A stretch of DNA of 64,000 nt from Colicola sp016286205. GTDB lineage: Bacteria; Bacteroidota; Bacteroidia; Bacteroidales; Paludibacteraceae. Below the pieces are notes generated by a model, which had not been told where the DNA came from, did no database searches, and saw only the letters and a program-made list of their open reading frames with translations. The position numbers were made by a program, and so were the translations under genes. The stretch is taken from the NCBI GenBank assembly GCA_016286205.1, contig JAEESF010000005.1:101794-165793 (forward strand), given 5' to 3'. Below are positions 26,065 through 34,917 of this stretch, piece after piece (within the stretch, counting starts at the first letter, position 1; each line of letters opens with the position of its first letter).

Positions 26065-27924
26065 TTAGAGGTTAGGGGTTAGGGATTTAACGAAGTTAAC
26101 GATACGTTCTACTGCGAACGGCTGGCCCTGTATCTCGTTGTATTGTTCGAGCGCGATGCCCGGAATCTGCGCACGCAGATAGGCGGCAAATTGTCCGGTG
26201 TTCAGCTCGCAAACGATAATACGTTTGTAACGGCGCAGCACCTCAGCGGTGTTCTTCGGTAGCGGCATGATGTAGTTGAATTGTGCCAGAGCGCAGTTCA
26301 GTTCGTTAGCAGCGGCATGCAGATGACCTTCGGTCGAGCCCCATCCAATGAGCAAAGTGTCACTTTTGGCGTTGCCTTGTACACGCAGGTCGGGTATTTG
26401 GTTGACTATTTGTTCTATTTTGTGCTTACGCGCCAATACCATCTGTTCGTGGTTCTCGGGGTTGGTCGATATGGTGCCACGTTCTGCATCACGCTCCAGT
26501 CCGATGTTGCGGTGCTGATAGCCTTCCATGCCGGGGAATGCCCAGTAGCGTACGCCGCGTTCGTCACGTAATGCCGGGTTGTAATGGCCTTTCAGCTCCT
26601 CAGGCACACCTTGCGGATGAATCTCCGGCAGTTCGGCCAGTTGCGGAATGCGCCATAGGGCCGTTCCGTTGGCCAGATAGGTGTCGGTCATCAGTATGAC
26701 GGGCGTCATATTCTCCAGCGCGATGCGACAAGCCTCGTAGGCATAGTCGAAACAGTTGGCGCTGCTCGAGGCAGCAATCACTACTGCCGGGCACTCGCCG
26801 TTACGGCCGTAGAGGGCTTGCAGCAGGTCGGTCTGCTCGGTCTTAGTGGGCAGTCCGGTGGATGGTCCGCCACGCTGTACGTCGATCACTACCAGTGGCA
26901 GTTCGGCCATCACAGCCAGTCCCACGGCTTCGCTCTTCAGACTCAGTCCGGGTCCGCTGGTCGAGGTACAAGCCAGATCGCCGGCGAAGGCGGCACCTAT
27001 GGCGGTGCAAACGCCTGCTATCTCGTCTTCGGCCTGCACTACCATCACATTCTGGTCCTTTCGGCCGGCCAGTTCGTGCATGATGTCGGTGGCGGGAGTG
27101 ATGGGGTAGGAGCCCAGGAAGAGGCGTTTGCCGGCTTTCTCTGCCGCGGCTATCAGTCCCCACGCAGTGGCCTTGTTGCCCGCGATGGATGTGTAGCGCC
27201 CGTGCTCTTTCTCCTCTGTACTTTCCACTCGTATCTGATTGACGCTCAGCGCCAAGTTCTGTCCGTAGTTGTAACCATCCACCATCACCTTGGTGTTCGG
27301 CGCTATGAGTGCCGGTTTCTTGCGGAATTTGTCTTCCAGCAGGTGAATGGCTTTGTCCATCGGTTCGTCGAACAGCCAGTAGACGAGTCCGAGGGCGAAC
27401 ATATTACGCGATTTCAGTATCGATTTGTTGTCCAGTCCCGATTCTGCCAGACTCTCTTTGGTCAGCGTGGTCAGCGCCACAGGCACTATCTGCACGCTCT
27501 CCGGGATACCCAGTTCGGTGAATGGGTTGTCGGTGTGGAATTGCGCTTTCTCCAGATCTTTGTCGCTCAGCGCGTCGGTGTCAACGATGACGATGGCGTG
27601 GCGGTGGTACAGCGAGAAATCATCATCAAAATGGGCCTGCGGATGGTTGAAATGCGACCCCAGCGTGCACACTTTGAGTGCTGCAGCGTTCATCGCCACT
27701 ATCACATCGGCCTTGTCGCCCGGAGTGTACACATCGCTTCCCAGTTCTACCTGAAAACCGCTGACGCCGCCTAATGTACCTTGCGGAGCACGTATCTCAG
27801 CCGGGAAATCCGGCAGGGTGGAAATCTCGTGGCCCAGTTCGGCACCCAACTGCGCAAACAGGTTACCTGTCAGCTGCATTCCGTCGCCCGAATCGCCACA
27901 AAAACGAATAACTACTTGTTTCAC
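26065..27924 (-). CDS. korA: 2-oxoglutarate:ferredoxin oxidoreductase, fused gamma-alpha subunit
   Basis: About 619 residues. The N-terminal gamma domain begins VKQVVIRFCGDSGDGMQLTG. The alpha domain carries GSYPITPATDIMHEL, QAEDEIAGVCTAIGAAFAG and TSTSGPGLSLKSEA. It pairs with KorB to make a CoA- and ferredoxin-dependent oxidoreductase. The start chosen is the GTG at 27924: the ATG at 27981 sits at the -33 end of the promoter and would give a leader unlike the family. The gene is divergent from lepA, with the palindromic intergenic repeat between them. Confidence 0.93.
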   Translation of the reverse strand: MKQVVIRFCGDSGDGMQLTGNLFAQLGAELGHEISTLPDFPAEIRAPQGTLGGVSGFQVELGSDVYTPGDKADVIVAMNAAALKVCTLGSHFNHPQAHFDDDFSLYHRHAIVIVDTDALSDKDLEKAQFHTDNPFTELGIPESVQIVPVALTTLTKESLAESGLDNKSILKSRNMFALGLVYWLFDEPMDKAIHLLEDKFRKKPALIAPNTKVMVDGYNYGQNLALSVNQIRVESTEEKEHGRYTSIAGNKATAWGLIAAAEKAGKRLFLGSYPITPATDIMHELAGRKDQNVMVVQAEDEIAGVCTAIGAAFAGDLACTSTSGPGLSLKSEAVGLAVMAELPLVVIDVQRGGPSTGLPTKTEQTDLLQALYGRNGECPAVVIAASSSANCFDYAYEACRIALENMTPVILMTDTYLANGTALWRIPQLAELPEIHPQGVPEELKGHYNPALRDERGVRYWAFPGMEGYQHRNIGLERDAERGTISTNPENHEQMVLARKHKIEQIVNQIPDLRVQGNAKSDTLLIGWGSTEGHLHAAANELNCALAQFNYIMPLPKNTAEVLRRYKRIIVCELNTGQFAAYLRAQIPGIALEQYNEIQGQPFAVERIVNFVKSLTPNL

Positions 27925-27950
27925 GATAAGTATTGGTATTAAATTTTGTG

Positions 27951-27981
27951 CAAAAGTAGTGCTTTTTTTTGATATATGCAA
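27951..27981 (-). promoter_or_regulatory. Promoter of korAB
   Basis: -7 box TACTTTTG (complement 27951-27958), 20-nt spacer, TTG (complement 27979-27981). Only about 26 nt separate the box from the GTG start, so the leader is very short. The whole sequence differs from the glyS promoter at two positions in 33. Confidence 0.82.
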
Positions 27982-27994
27982 ATAAAAAATTCAA

Positions 27995-28120
27995 AATCAC
28001 GGGATAATATACAGAGTATATTATAGGTAGGGACAGGATAAGTGATTGTCTTGATAGGGTCTCGAGAATGTCAGGTGATTGTCTCGGTAGTAAATCGGGG
28101 ATATATACTATGTATATATA
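27995..28120. repeat. Intergenic palindrome-bearing repeat, copy 2
   Basis: Second copy of the 5635-5755 element: palindrome ATAATATAC-AGA-GTATATTAT (28004-28024), followed by two GTGATTGTCTYG words, GTAGTAAAT, and a terminal palindrome ATATATAC-TAT-GTATATAT. It lies between the divergent korA and lepA promoters. The stretch from 28120 to 28286 holds no convincing gene. Confidence 0.7.
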
Positions 28121-28286
28121 AAAGTGCATTTTTTGTTAGGCACAAAAAGGCGGTTGCGCCATTCTATGTTTTCGCTTCATCTGCTGCCCGCGGCGCTCAA
28201 ACTCGAAATGCCATCCGAGGCATTTCTTCACGTGATCGGCAGGAAACAATATTTTGTGGAAAATTTAATTAAAAAAGTACACGCAC

Positions 28287-28317
28287 TTGCGTATGTCGGA
28301 AATTTATAGTACCTTTG
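28287..28317 (+). promoter_or_regulatory. Promoter of lepA
   Basis: TTG at 28287-28289, 20 nt, TACCTTTG at 28310-28317. The following leader contains a small hairpin CTCGG-ACAGAAA-CCGAG before the ATG at 28375. Confidence 0.8.
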
Positions 28318-28374
28318 CAGCCGCAAAGGTCTCGGACAGAAACCGAGCTACCCACTTAGCACACATAACAAACA

Positions 28375-30150
28375 ATGGATAAGATACGTAATTTCTGTAT
28401 TATTGCGCATATAGACCACGGCAAGAGCACGCTGGCCGACCGTATGCTGGAATTCACCGGCACGGTCGATGTTAGGCAGATGGAGAACCAGGTGCTGGAC
28501 GACATGGAGCTGGAAAAAGAACGTGGTATCACCATCAAGAGTCACGCCATTCAGATGGATTATAAGGGTTTTACCCTTAACCTGATAGATACTCCGGGGC
28601 ACGTGGATTTTAGTTACGAAGTAAGCCGTTCTATCGCGGCTTGCGAAGGAGCCGTGCTTGTGGTGGATGCTACTCAGGGAGTGCAGGCACAGACCATCAG
28701 CAATCTCTACATGGCCATCGAACATGACCTGGAGATTATACCCGTGCTGAACAAATGCGACATGGACAATGCTATGCCCGAACGCGTCGAGGACGAGATA
28801 ATTGATTTGCTGGGCTGCAAGCGCGAAGAGATACTACGTTGCTCGGCTAAGACGGGCGAGGGAGTGCCGGAGATACTGGACGCCATTATCGAGCGTATAC
28901 CTGCGCCGAAAGGCGATCCTAATGCGCCGTTGCAATGTCTCGTATTCGATTCGGTCTTCAATAGTTTCCGCGGTATCATCGCCTATTTCAAGGTTGTCAA
29001 CGGTACGCTTCACAGCGGTGACCTGGTGCGATTTGTCAACACCGGTAAGGAGTACGATGCCGATGAGATAGGAATACTGCGGCTTGATATGAGTCCGCGC
29101 AAGCAGATTAGCGCAGGCAATGTGGGCTACATCATTTCCGGTATCAAAACCTCGACCGAAGTCAAAGTGGGTGACACGATTACCCACGTGGCGCGTCCGT
29201 GCGACAAGGCTATAGCAGGCTTCGAAGAAGCCAAACCGATGGTCTTTGCAGGTGTCTATCCTATCGAATCGGAAGACTACGAGGACCTACGAGCCAGCCT
29301 TGAGAAACTGCAACTGAACGACGCCAGCCTCACTTTCCAACCCGAGAGTTCGATGGCGCTGGGCTTTGGTTTCCGCTGCGGCTTTCTTGGACTGCTACAC
29401 ATGGAGATAGTGCAGGAACGTCTCGACCGCGAGTTTGACATGGACGTCATTACCACGGTGCCTAACGTCAGTTACAACGTCTATACTAAAGACGGTAACA
29501 TGGTGGAGGTGCATAACCCGGCCGGCATGCCCGACCTGACCGAGATAGATCGAATAGAAGAACCCTATATTCGCGCGTCGGTCATCACCACGGCCGACTT
29601 CATCGGACCTATTATGACTCTATGTCTCGGCAAACGCGGTGAACTGGTCAAACAGGAATATATCAGCGGCAATCGAATGGAACTGCTGTTCGACATGCCG
29701 CTCGGCGAGATAGTCATCGACTTCTACGACAAACTGAAATCCATCTCGAAAGGTTACGCTTCGTTCGACTGGCACATGAATGGCTTCCGGCCATCTAACC
29801 TCGTCAAACTGGATATCCTCTTGAATGGCGAACAGGTGGATGCGCTCTCGACGCTCACCCACCGCGACAACGCAGTCGATTTCGGACGACGCATGTGCGA
29901 GAAACTGAAAGAACTGCTGCCGCGTCAGCAATTCGATATCGCTATTCAGGCCGCTATCGGCGCGAAAATCATTGCCCGCGAGACGGTCAAGCAGGTTCGC
30001 AAAGATGTGCTGGCTAAGTGCTACGGAGGCGATGTCAGCCGTAAGCGCAAACTGCTGGAGAAACAGAAACGAGGCAAGAAGCGCATGAAGCAAATCGGCA
30101 ATGTCGAGGTGCCGCAAAAAGCCTTCTTGGCAGTACTCAAACTAGACTAA
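28375..30150 (+). CDS. lepA: Elongation factor 4
   Basis: Ribosome-associated GTPase that back-translocates or remodels stalled ribosomes. 591 residues, normal length. G1 AHIDHGKSTLADR, G2 region ERGITIKSH, G3 DTPGHVDF, G4 NKCDMDNA. Domain IV FRCGFLGLLHMEI and the unique C-terminal domain ending RKRKLLEKQKRGKKRMKQIGNVEVPQKAFLAVLK are all present. It has its own promoter and is followed 25 nt later by an antiporter gene. Confidence 0.97.
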   Translation: MDKIRNFCIIAHIDHGKSTLADRMLEFTGTVDVRQMENQVLDDMELEKERGITIKSHAIQMDYKGFTLNLIDTPGHVDFSYEVSRSIAACEGAVLVVDATQGVQAQTISNLYMAIEHDLEIIPVLNKCDMDNAMPERVEDEIIDLLGCKREEILRCSAKTGEGVPEILDAIIERIPAPKGDPNAPLQCLVFDSVFNSFRGIIAYFKVVNGTLHSGDLVRFVNTGKEYDADEIGILRLDMSPRKQISAGNVGYIISGIKTSTEVKVGDTITHVARPCDKAIAGFEEAKPMVFAGVYPIESEDYEDLRASLEKLQLNDASLTFQPESSMALGFGFRCGFLGLLHMEIVQERLDREFDMDVITTVPNVSYNVYTKDGNMVEVHNPAGMPDLTEIDRIEEPYIRASVITTADFIGPIMTLCLGKRGELVKQEYISGNRMELLFDMPLGEIVIDFYDKLKSISKGYASFDWHMNGFRPSNLVKLDILLNGEQVDALSTLTHRDNAVDFGRRMCEKLKELLPRQQFDIAIQAAIGAKIIARETVKQVRKDVLAKCYGGDVSRKRKLLEKQKRGKKRMKQIGNVEVPQKAFLAVLKLD

Positions 30151-30175
30151 TTTAACTTAAAAGATACCAATTATT

Positions 30176-31480
30176 ATGGAGCATTTGCATCTTATTCCTG
30201 CGTGGATGTTGACCCCGTTTGTAGTTATGTTGCTGTGCATCGCTGTTCTGCCTCTGATACCGAAAGTAGGCGAGTGGTGGGAGCACAATTTGCACAAGTT
30301 GTACGTCTCGTTGCTGCTCGGTACGCCTGTCGGCGTATGGCTCTGCCTGAACGGCATGGACCATGAGTTGATTCATCAGATGATTTACGACTATGTGCCG
30401 TTCATCCTGTTGCTCATGGCTCTGTTCGTCACCACCGGCGGTATATGTATCCGCGGTGACCTGAAGGCTACGCCGCAGACCAACACCATCATTCTGGCTA
30501 TAGGCTGGGTGCTGGCTTCGTTCATGGGAACAACGGGTGCCGCTATGCTACTCATCCGACTGCTGCTATCCACTATCCAGCAACGCAAATACCGCGTCCA
30601 CACGGTGCTCTTCTTCATCGCTATTGTGGCCAACTGCGGTGGTCTGCTCTCGCCGCTCGGTGACCCACCATTGTTCCTCCTCTTCCAGAAGGGAACGCCA
30701 TTCATGTGGTGGATGCAGAATATGCTGCCCGAATGGGCTGTGACGGGCGCATTGCTGCTCGGTATCTATTTCCTGGTGGATATCTATTTCTACCGCAAAG
30801 AGCCGACAGTGAACCTGATGGCCGATGTGCGCGAAGCTACCAAACTGCAAGTGTCCGGACTGATAAATATATTTTGGCTGCTGTGCGTTATCTGCTCGAC
30901 GATGTTTATCAATTCGACTTATATCCCGGCTATGGGCGCAGAGCACGCTCCGTGGTACCTGAAGTTGCTGCGCGAATGGGCATTCATCCTCATCATACTC
31001 GGTTCGTGGGTAACGACCAAGAAAGAGGTGCGTGTCAAGAACAACTACTCGTGGACACCTATTCTCGAGGTGGCTTGCGTCTTCCTCGGCATCTTCGCTA
31101 CGATGACTCCGGCACTGATGTTCCTCCAGCAAAATCCGCTGCCGGTTCATGCTCCTTGGCAGTTCGTCTATTGCACCGGTGCCCTCTCCGCGTTCCTCGA
31201 CAATGCGCCTACGGCCATGGTCTTCCATGCTACCGCCACTACGCTGCCTGCCGGTGTGAATGCTGTGGCAGGTATAGCTCCGGAATTTATGAAAGCTATC
31301 TCGATGGGTGCTGTCTTCTTCGGCGCACTGACCTATATCGGCAATGGACCTAACTTCATGGTGAAATCTATCGCTGAGCAAGAGGGCATAGAGATGCCGT
31401 CCTTCTTCGGCTACATGATTAAGTTCAGTCTGATTATCCTGTTGCCGGTTTATATCATTGTACAATTGTTATTTATCTAA
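30176..31480 (+). CDS. Sodium:proton antiporter / CitMHS-type membrane protein
   Basis: 434 residues, about eleven or twelve hydrophobic helices, inner membrane. Resembles Bacteroidota ion-transporter-superfamily proteins annotated as sodium:proton antiporters. The paired re-entrant motifs are seen as FMGTTGAAMLLIR with NCGGLLSPLGDPPLF in the first half, and LSAFLDNAPTAMVFH with LTYIGNGPNFMVK in the second half. Na+/H+ exchange would fit an Rnf-bearing anaerobe, but a carboxylate substrate cannot be excluded. Tightly followed by yqeY (3 nt). Confidence 0.82.
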   Translation: MEHLHLIPAWMLTPFVVMLLCIAVLPLIPKVGEWWEHNLHKLYVSLLLGTPVGVWLCLNGMDHELIHQMIYDYVPFILLLMALFVTTGGICIRGDLKATPQTNTIILAIGWVLASFMGTTGAAMLLIRLLLSTIQQRKYRVHTVLFFIAIVANCGGLLSPLGDPPLFLLFQKGTPFMWWMQNMLPEWAVTGALLLGIYFLVDIYFYRKEPTVNLMADVREATKLQVSGLINIFWLLCVICSTMFINSTYIPAMGAEHAPWYLKLLREWAFILIILGSWVTTKKEVRVKNNYSWTPILEVACVFLGIFATMTPALMFLQQNPLPVHAPWQFVYCTGALSAFLDNAPTAMVFHATATTLPAGVNAVAGIAPEFMKAISMGAVFFGALTYIGNGPNFMVKSIAEQEGIEMPSFFGYMIKFSLIILLPVYIIVQLLFI

Positions 31481-31483
31481 TAT

Positions 31484-31936
31484 ATGAGTCTATTCGATCA
31501 AGTCAGCGAGGACATCAAACGTGCGATGCTCGCTAAAGATAAAGTGGCGCTGGACGCCCTGCGTGGAATCAAAAAGGAGTTTCTCGAGGCTAAGACAGCC
31601 AAGGGTAGCGATGGCGAACTGCATGACGACAAAGCCCTGCAGATTCTCCAGAAAATGGTAAAACAGCGCAAGGAGTCGGCAGAACTGTTTACCCAGGCCG
31701 GACGTGCCGAATTGGCAGCCGACGAACTGGCACAATGCAAGATCATCGAGCAGTATCTACCCGCTATGCTCAGCGAGGAAGAACTGACTGCCGCCCTGCG
31801 CGACATCATCGCTCAGGTGGGTGCTGCAGGTCCGCAAGATATGGGCAAAGTGATGGGCGTGGCTACCAAGCAACTGGCCGGTAAGGCCGAAGGCAAAGCC
31901 ATCAATATGAAAGTGCGCGAGCTCCTGGCCCAATGA
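31484..31936 (+). CDS. yqeY: GatB/YqeY domain protein
   Basis: 150-residue cytoplasmic helical protein of the YqeY family, with the tRNA-binding tail domain also found on GatB. It opens SLFDQVSEDIKRAMLAKDKVALDALRGIKKEF and ends QDMGKVMGVATKQLAGKAEGKAINMKVRELL, both family signatures. In many Bacteroidota this gene follows ftsZ; here it is near but on the opposite strand. Its stop overlaps the dedA start by 4 nt. Confidence 0.9.
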   Translation: MSLFDQVSEDIKRAMLAKDKVALDALRGIKKEFLEAKTAKGSDGELHDDKALQILQKMVKQRKESAELFTQAGRAELAADELAQCKIIEQYLPAMLSEEELTAALRDIIAQVGAAGPQDMGKVMGVATKQLAGKAEGKAINMKVRELLAQ

Positions 31937-32682
31937 AACGACTGATACTGATTTTGCTTCTCGTAGCAGGCCTCGCTTCCGCTCAAGCGCAAACGGTGCA
32001 ACCCGCCGACAGCGTGCAGAACCGCACATGGATAACGGCTGTCACCGACTGGTACAGTGCGCACATGAACTACGGTTCTATCGTGGTGCTGATGACTATC
32101 GAGTCGTCTTTCATTCCCTTCCCGAGCGAAGTAGTGATACCACCTGCTGCCTATGTGGCGGAGGACCCGAATAGCGCCGTGTGCGTGTCGGACAACTATA
32201 TTGTCAATGTCTCGCTCATCGTCCTTTTCGGTACCTTGGGCGCATTACTCGGCGCTATCATCAATTATCTGCTGTCGCTCTGGCTTGGACGGGCTATCAT
32301 CTACGCTTTTGCCGATAGCCGGCTGGGCCATCTGCTATTGTTGAGCCGCGAGAAAGTAGAGAAGGCTGAGGCCTATTTCAACGAGCACGGCAAGGTCAGC
32401 ACTTTCGTCGGACGATTTATTCCCGCTATTCGCCAACTCATCTCTATTCCTGCCGGATTGAGCAAGATGCACTTCGGCTGGTTCCTGTTCTATACCTTCC
32501 TTGGCGCAGGTATATGGAATACCATTCTGGCGGTGCTGGGCTATGTGGCACACGGTCAAGCTGACCTCATCAACCAATATAGCCACGAACTGAGCGTGGC
32601 TATACTGATACTGCTTGCAGCAGTTATTTTGTTCTATCTGGTGCGTTGGCTGATTCGCCGCGGCAAGAAGGCTGAGAACTGA
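31933..32682 (+). CDS. DedA/VTT-family membrane protein with signal-like N-terminus
   Basis: 249 residues. The VTT/DedA core is clear: ESSFIPFPSEVVIPPAAYVA, then GALLGAIINYLLSLWLGR, and GRFIPAIRQLISIPAGLSKM, the conserved basic motif. These are flippase-like proteins for lipid carriers such as C55-P or phospholipids. Before the first DedA helix is a 20-residue stretch (MKRLILILLLVAGLASAQAQ) that looks like a cleavable signal peptide, which is unusual. The gene overlaps yqeY by 4 nt and abuts the convergent gene at 32684 with 1 nt between stops. Confidence 0.86.
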   Translation: MKRLILILLLVAGLASAQAQTVQPADSVQNRTWITAVTDWYSAHMNYGSIVVLMTIESSFIPFPSEVVIPPAAYVAEDPNSAVCVSDNYIVNVSLIVLFGTLGALLGAIINYLLSLWLGRAIIYAFADSRLGHLLLLSREKVEKAEAYFNEHGKVSTFVGRFIPAIRQLISIPAGLSKMHFGWFLFYTFLGAGIWNTILAVLGYVAHGQADLINQYSHELSVAILILLAAVILFYLVRWLIRRGKKAEN

Positions 32683-32683
32683 T

Positions 32684-33637
32684 TTATTTCTTCAGCCAGG
32701 CGGCTATGGCCTTGCGCTGGTCAATTATCTCGGCGATAGCGCAACCCAAGATCCATCCCAGAATCAAACCGATAGGCAGACATTTGCGACGGCTGTTAGA
32801 CGGCGTTGTATCTACTGCGAAATGATTCTCCAAAACGACAGGCGCATACGCCAGTTTTAGACGATAATCGCCCTGCTCGGTGTGTGCCTGCTGGGCATAT
32901 ACTTCGTCCAGGAATAGGCGCACTTTCCAGTCGCTGTTGTTGACCATTACCATTCCTTCGCGCACATTCTCGCTCTCGTTGAGATTTCCGCGATAATAAT
33001 AGTGCGAGGTCAGACTATCCAGTTTGTTCCACTGGCGGTGGTTGAATGCCACTTGCTCCTGCAGATTAGGCATGAATGCCTCGTACGACTGCTGCAGCGC
33101 AGGATTGCTGTTGACCAGCTCCAGAATGCTCTTCTCGATATCAGGCAGCGCACCCATATCGCGCACTTTGATTTGGAACTGAACGCACAGACGGTCGGTC
33201 ATCGGCACTTTCAGTGTGTCGGTCAGCGCCACTTTGTTCTTGTAGTCCACATAGTCGGGTGTTCCGTCCGCCATGGCGTCAATCACACGGTAGGTCTTGA
33301 AGTTGCTTACCTGGTGCGAATAGATATAGCCCGCAATGCGCGCATCTTCGGGCAGCATCTGGCCCGAGGTGATAGGCGCCAGCGCTTTCTCAAACTGAGG
33401 AATAGTAGGACCGTTCAGCAGGGCCACAGCACTCACGCGGAACTTCAGGTTGTCGTAGCGCGAGTAGTAGAATGCCGCTGCCACAGCCAGTATAACCAGT
33501 GTGATCACCAGCCACCAGTAGCGATAGGTCAGGCGAATCATTTTGCCGCACAGTAGCCACAGGGCTTTGCAGCCGCGACCTATAGCACGCCCGAAGGCTA
33601 CGCAGAGGTCAAAGAAATTCATTTCTTTACTTTCCAT
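32684..33637 (-). CDS. Conserved membrane protein, Wzz-like topology, function unknown
   Basis: 317 residues. One membrane helix near residues 42-62 (WWLVITLVILAVAAAFYY) and another close to the C-terminus (about 288-306) flank a ~225-residue periplasmic part. This is the topology of chain-length determinants, but no proline-rich Wzz motif was found. Conserved-looking phrases include DNLKFRVSAVALLNGPTIP and HRQWNKLDSLTSHYYYRG. It follows ftsZ by 20 nt on the same strand, so it may be co-transcribed with the division operon. No function is claimed. Confidence 0.7.
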   Translation of the reverse strand: MESKEMNFFDLCVAFGRAIGRGCKALWLLCGKMIRLTYRYWWLVITLVILAVAAAFYYSRYDNLKFRVSAVALLNGPTIPQFEKALAPITSGQMLPEDARIAGYIYSHQVSNFKTYRVIDAMADGTPDYVDYKNKVALTDTLKVPMTDRLCVQFQIKVRDMGALPDIEKSILELVNSNPALQQSYEAFMPNLQEQVAFNHRQWNKLDSLTSHYYYRGNLNESENVREGMVMVNNSDWKVRLFLDEVYAQQAHTEQGDYRLKLAYAPVVLENHFAVDTTPSNSRRKCLPIGLILGWILGCAIAEIIDQRKAIAAWLKK

Positions 33638-33657
33638 ATAGTTTTAGTCTTTAAGAG

Positions 33658-34902
33658 TTATTTTCTTCTGATCCAGTCGAATGGCTTGTGGGTAGGCTGT
33701 TCCGGCTCTTTGTTCTCCTCTTCGTCAATCGTGATGACTACGTCATCAGCCGAAGTCGAATTGGCATATTCGCGCGGTTGTTTCGGCAGTACCACACCTT
33801 CCTCAAACAGCGTATCGCTCAGGTCGATGATCTGTTCTTTCTCGTCTTCCATAGGCGAATCTACTTGCGGAGGATAATTGCTGTCGATAGCCTCGTTGAT
33901 GGCCTCTTCGTCCTCGGTGGGCAGTCCGTCCACTTTGTAGCCCGTAGCGATGATGGTGACGCGTACGTCTTCGCCCAGACTCTCGTCAATCGATGCTCCC
34001 CATTGTACTTCGATATCGTCGCCTACTTCCTGTACAAACTCATTGATTTGGTCGATCTCTTCCATCACGATGGCGTGTTCGGTCGAGCAGTAGAACTGCA
34101 GCAGGATACGCTCTGCGCCGTGTACATCGTTGGTGTTGACCAGCGGTGAATTCAGCGCGTCGTTGATGGCATTGGTGATACGGTTCTCGCCGTTGGCACG
34201 ACCTACGTTCATGATGGCTACGCCACCTTTGCGCAGCGTGTTGCGTACGTCGGCAAAATCGGTGTTGATATATCCCGGCACGGTGATGATCTCAGCTATA
34301 GCGCGTGCGGCATTAGCCACTACGTCATCCGATTTGCTGAAGGCGTTCAGCAGGTTCAGTTCCGGATAGATCTGTTTGAGTTTCTCGTTGTTGATGATCA
34401 GCAGTGCATCTACGTGCTTAGCCAAACGAGCCACGCCGGTCATAGCTTTCACAATCTTACGCTTGCCTTCAAAAGCGAACGGGATGGTCACGATACCTAC
34501 GGTCAGAATACCCATCTCCTGTGCCACTTCGGCTACTACGGACGAGGCGCCTGTACCGGTACCACCACCCATTCCGGCGGTGATGAAAAGCATCTGCGTG
34601 CCGTCGTTCAGCGCTTCGCGTATATGATCGCGGCTCTCGTCGGCATACTGACGTGCGGTCTCAGGATCGCCACCTGCGCCCAGACCCGGACCCAATTGCA
34701 GTTTGTTGGGCACGGACGATTTCAGCAACACTTGTCTATCGGTGTTGCACACCAGAAAACTAACGTCCTTCAGCCCCTGACGATGCATATAGTTGACGGC
34801 ATTGCAACCGCCACCGCCTACGCCAATCACCTTGATGATACTATCTTCTGTCAGTCCCTCCAACGGAAGAGTAATTAAATCTTGATCCATATCTTTTGTC
34901 AT
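33658..34902 (-). CDS. ftsZ: Cell division GTPase FtsZ
   Basis: Tubulin-like GTPase forming the Z-ring. 414 residues: VIGVGGGGCNAVNYM (about 25-39), tubulin signature GGGTGTGAS (112-120), synergy-loop region NTDFADVRNTL. A variable acidic linker from about residue 325 leads to a terminal segment PTHKPFDWIRRK that is basic and unlike the common FtsA/ZipA-binding peptide. An alternative Met start is at residue 5. Last division gene in murC-ftsQ-ftsA-ftsZ. Confidence 0.97.
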   Translation of the reverse strand: MTKDMDQDLITLPLEGLTEDSIIKVIGVGGGGCNAVNYMHRQGLKDVSFLVCNTDRQVLLKSSVPNKLQLGPGLGAGGDPETARQYADESRDHIREALNDGTQMLFITAGMGGGTGTGASSVVAEVAQEMGILTVGIVTIPFAFEGKRKIVKAMTGVARLAKHVDALLIINNEKLKQIYPELNLLNAFSKSDDVVANAARAIAEIITVPGYINTDFADVRNTLRKGGVAIMNVGRANGENRITNAINDALNSPLVNTNDVHGAERILLQFYCSTEHAIVMEEIDQINEFVQEVGDDIEVQWGASIDESLGEDVRVTIIATGYKVDGLPTEDEEAINEAIDSNYPPQVDSPMEDEKEQIIDLSDTLFEEGVVLPKQPREYANSTSADDVVITIDEEENKEPEQPTHKPFDWIRRK

Positions 34903-34917
34903 TATTTGTTAGCTATT

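Noticed and set aside
27924..27981. ATG-initiated korA extension
   Set aside because: The ATG at 27981 overlaps the -33 end of the promoter, and the added residues are unlike the family; GTG at 27924 fits.
28042..28309. Small plus-strand ORFs between korA and lepA
   Set aside because: They cover the palindromic repeat and the lepA promoter and show no protein features.
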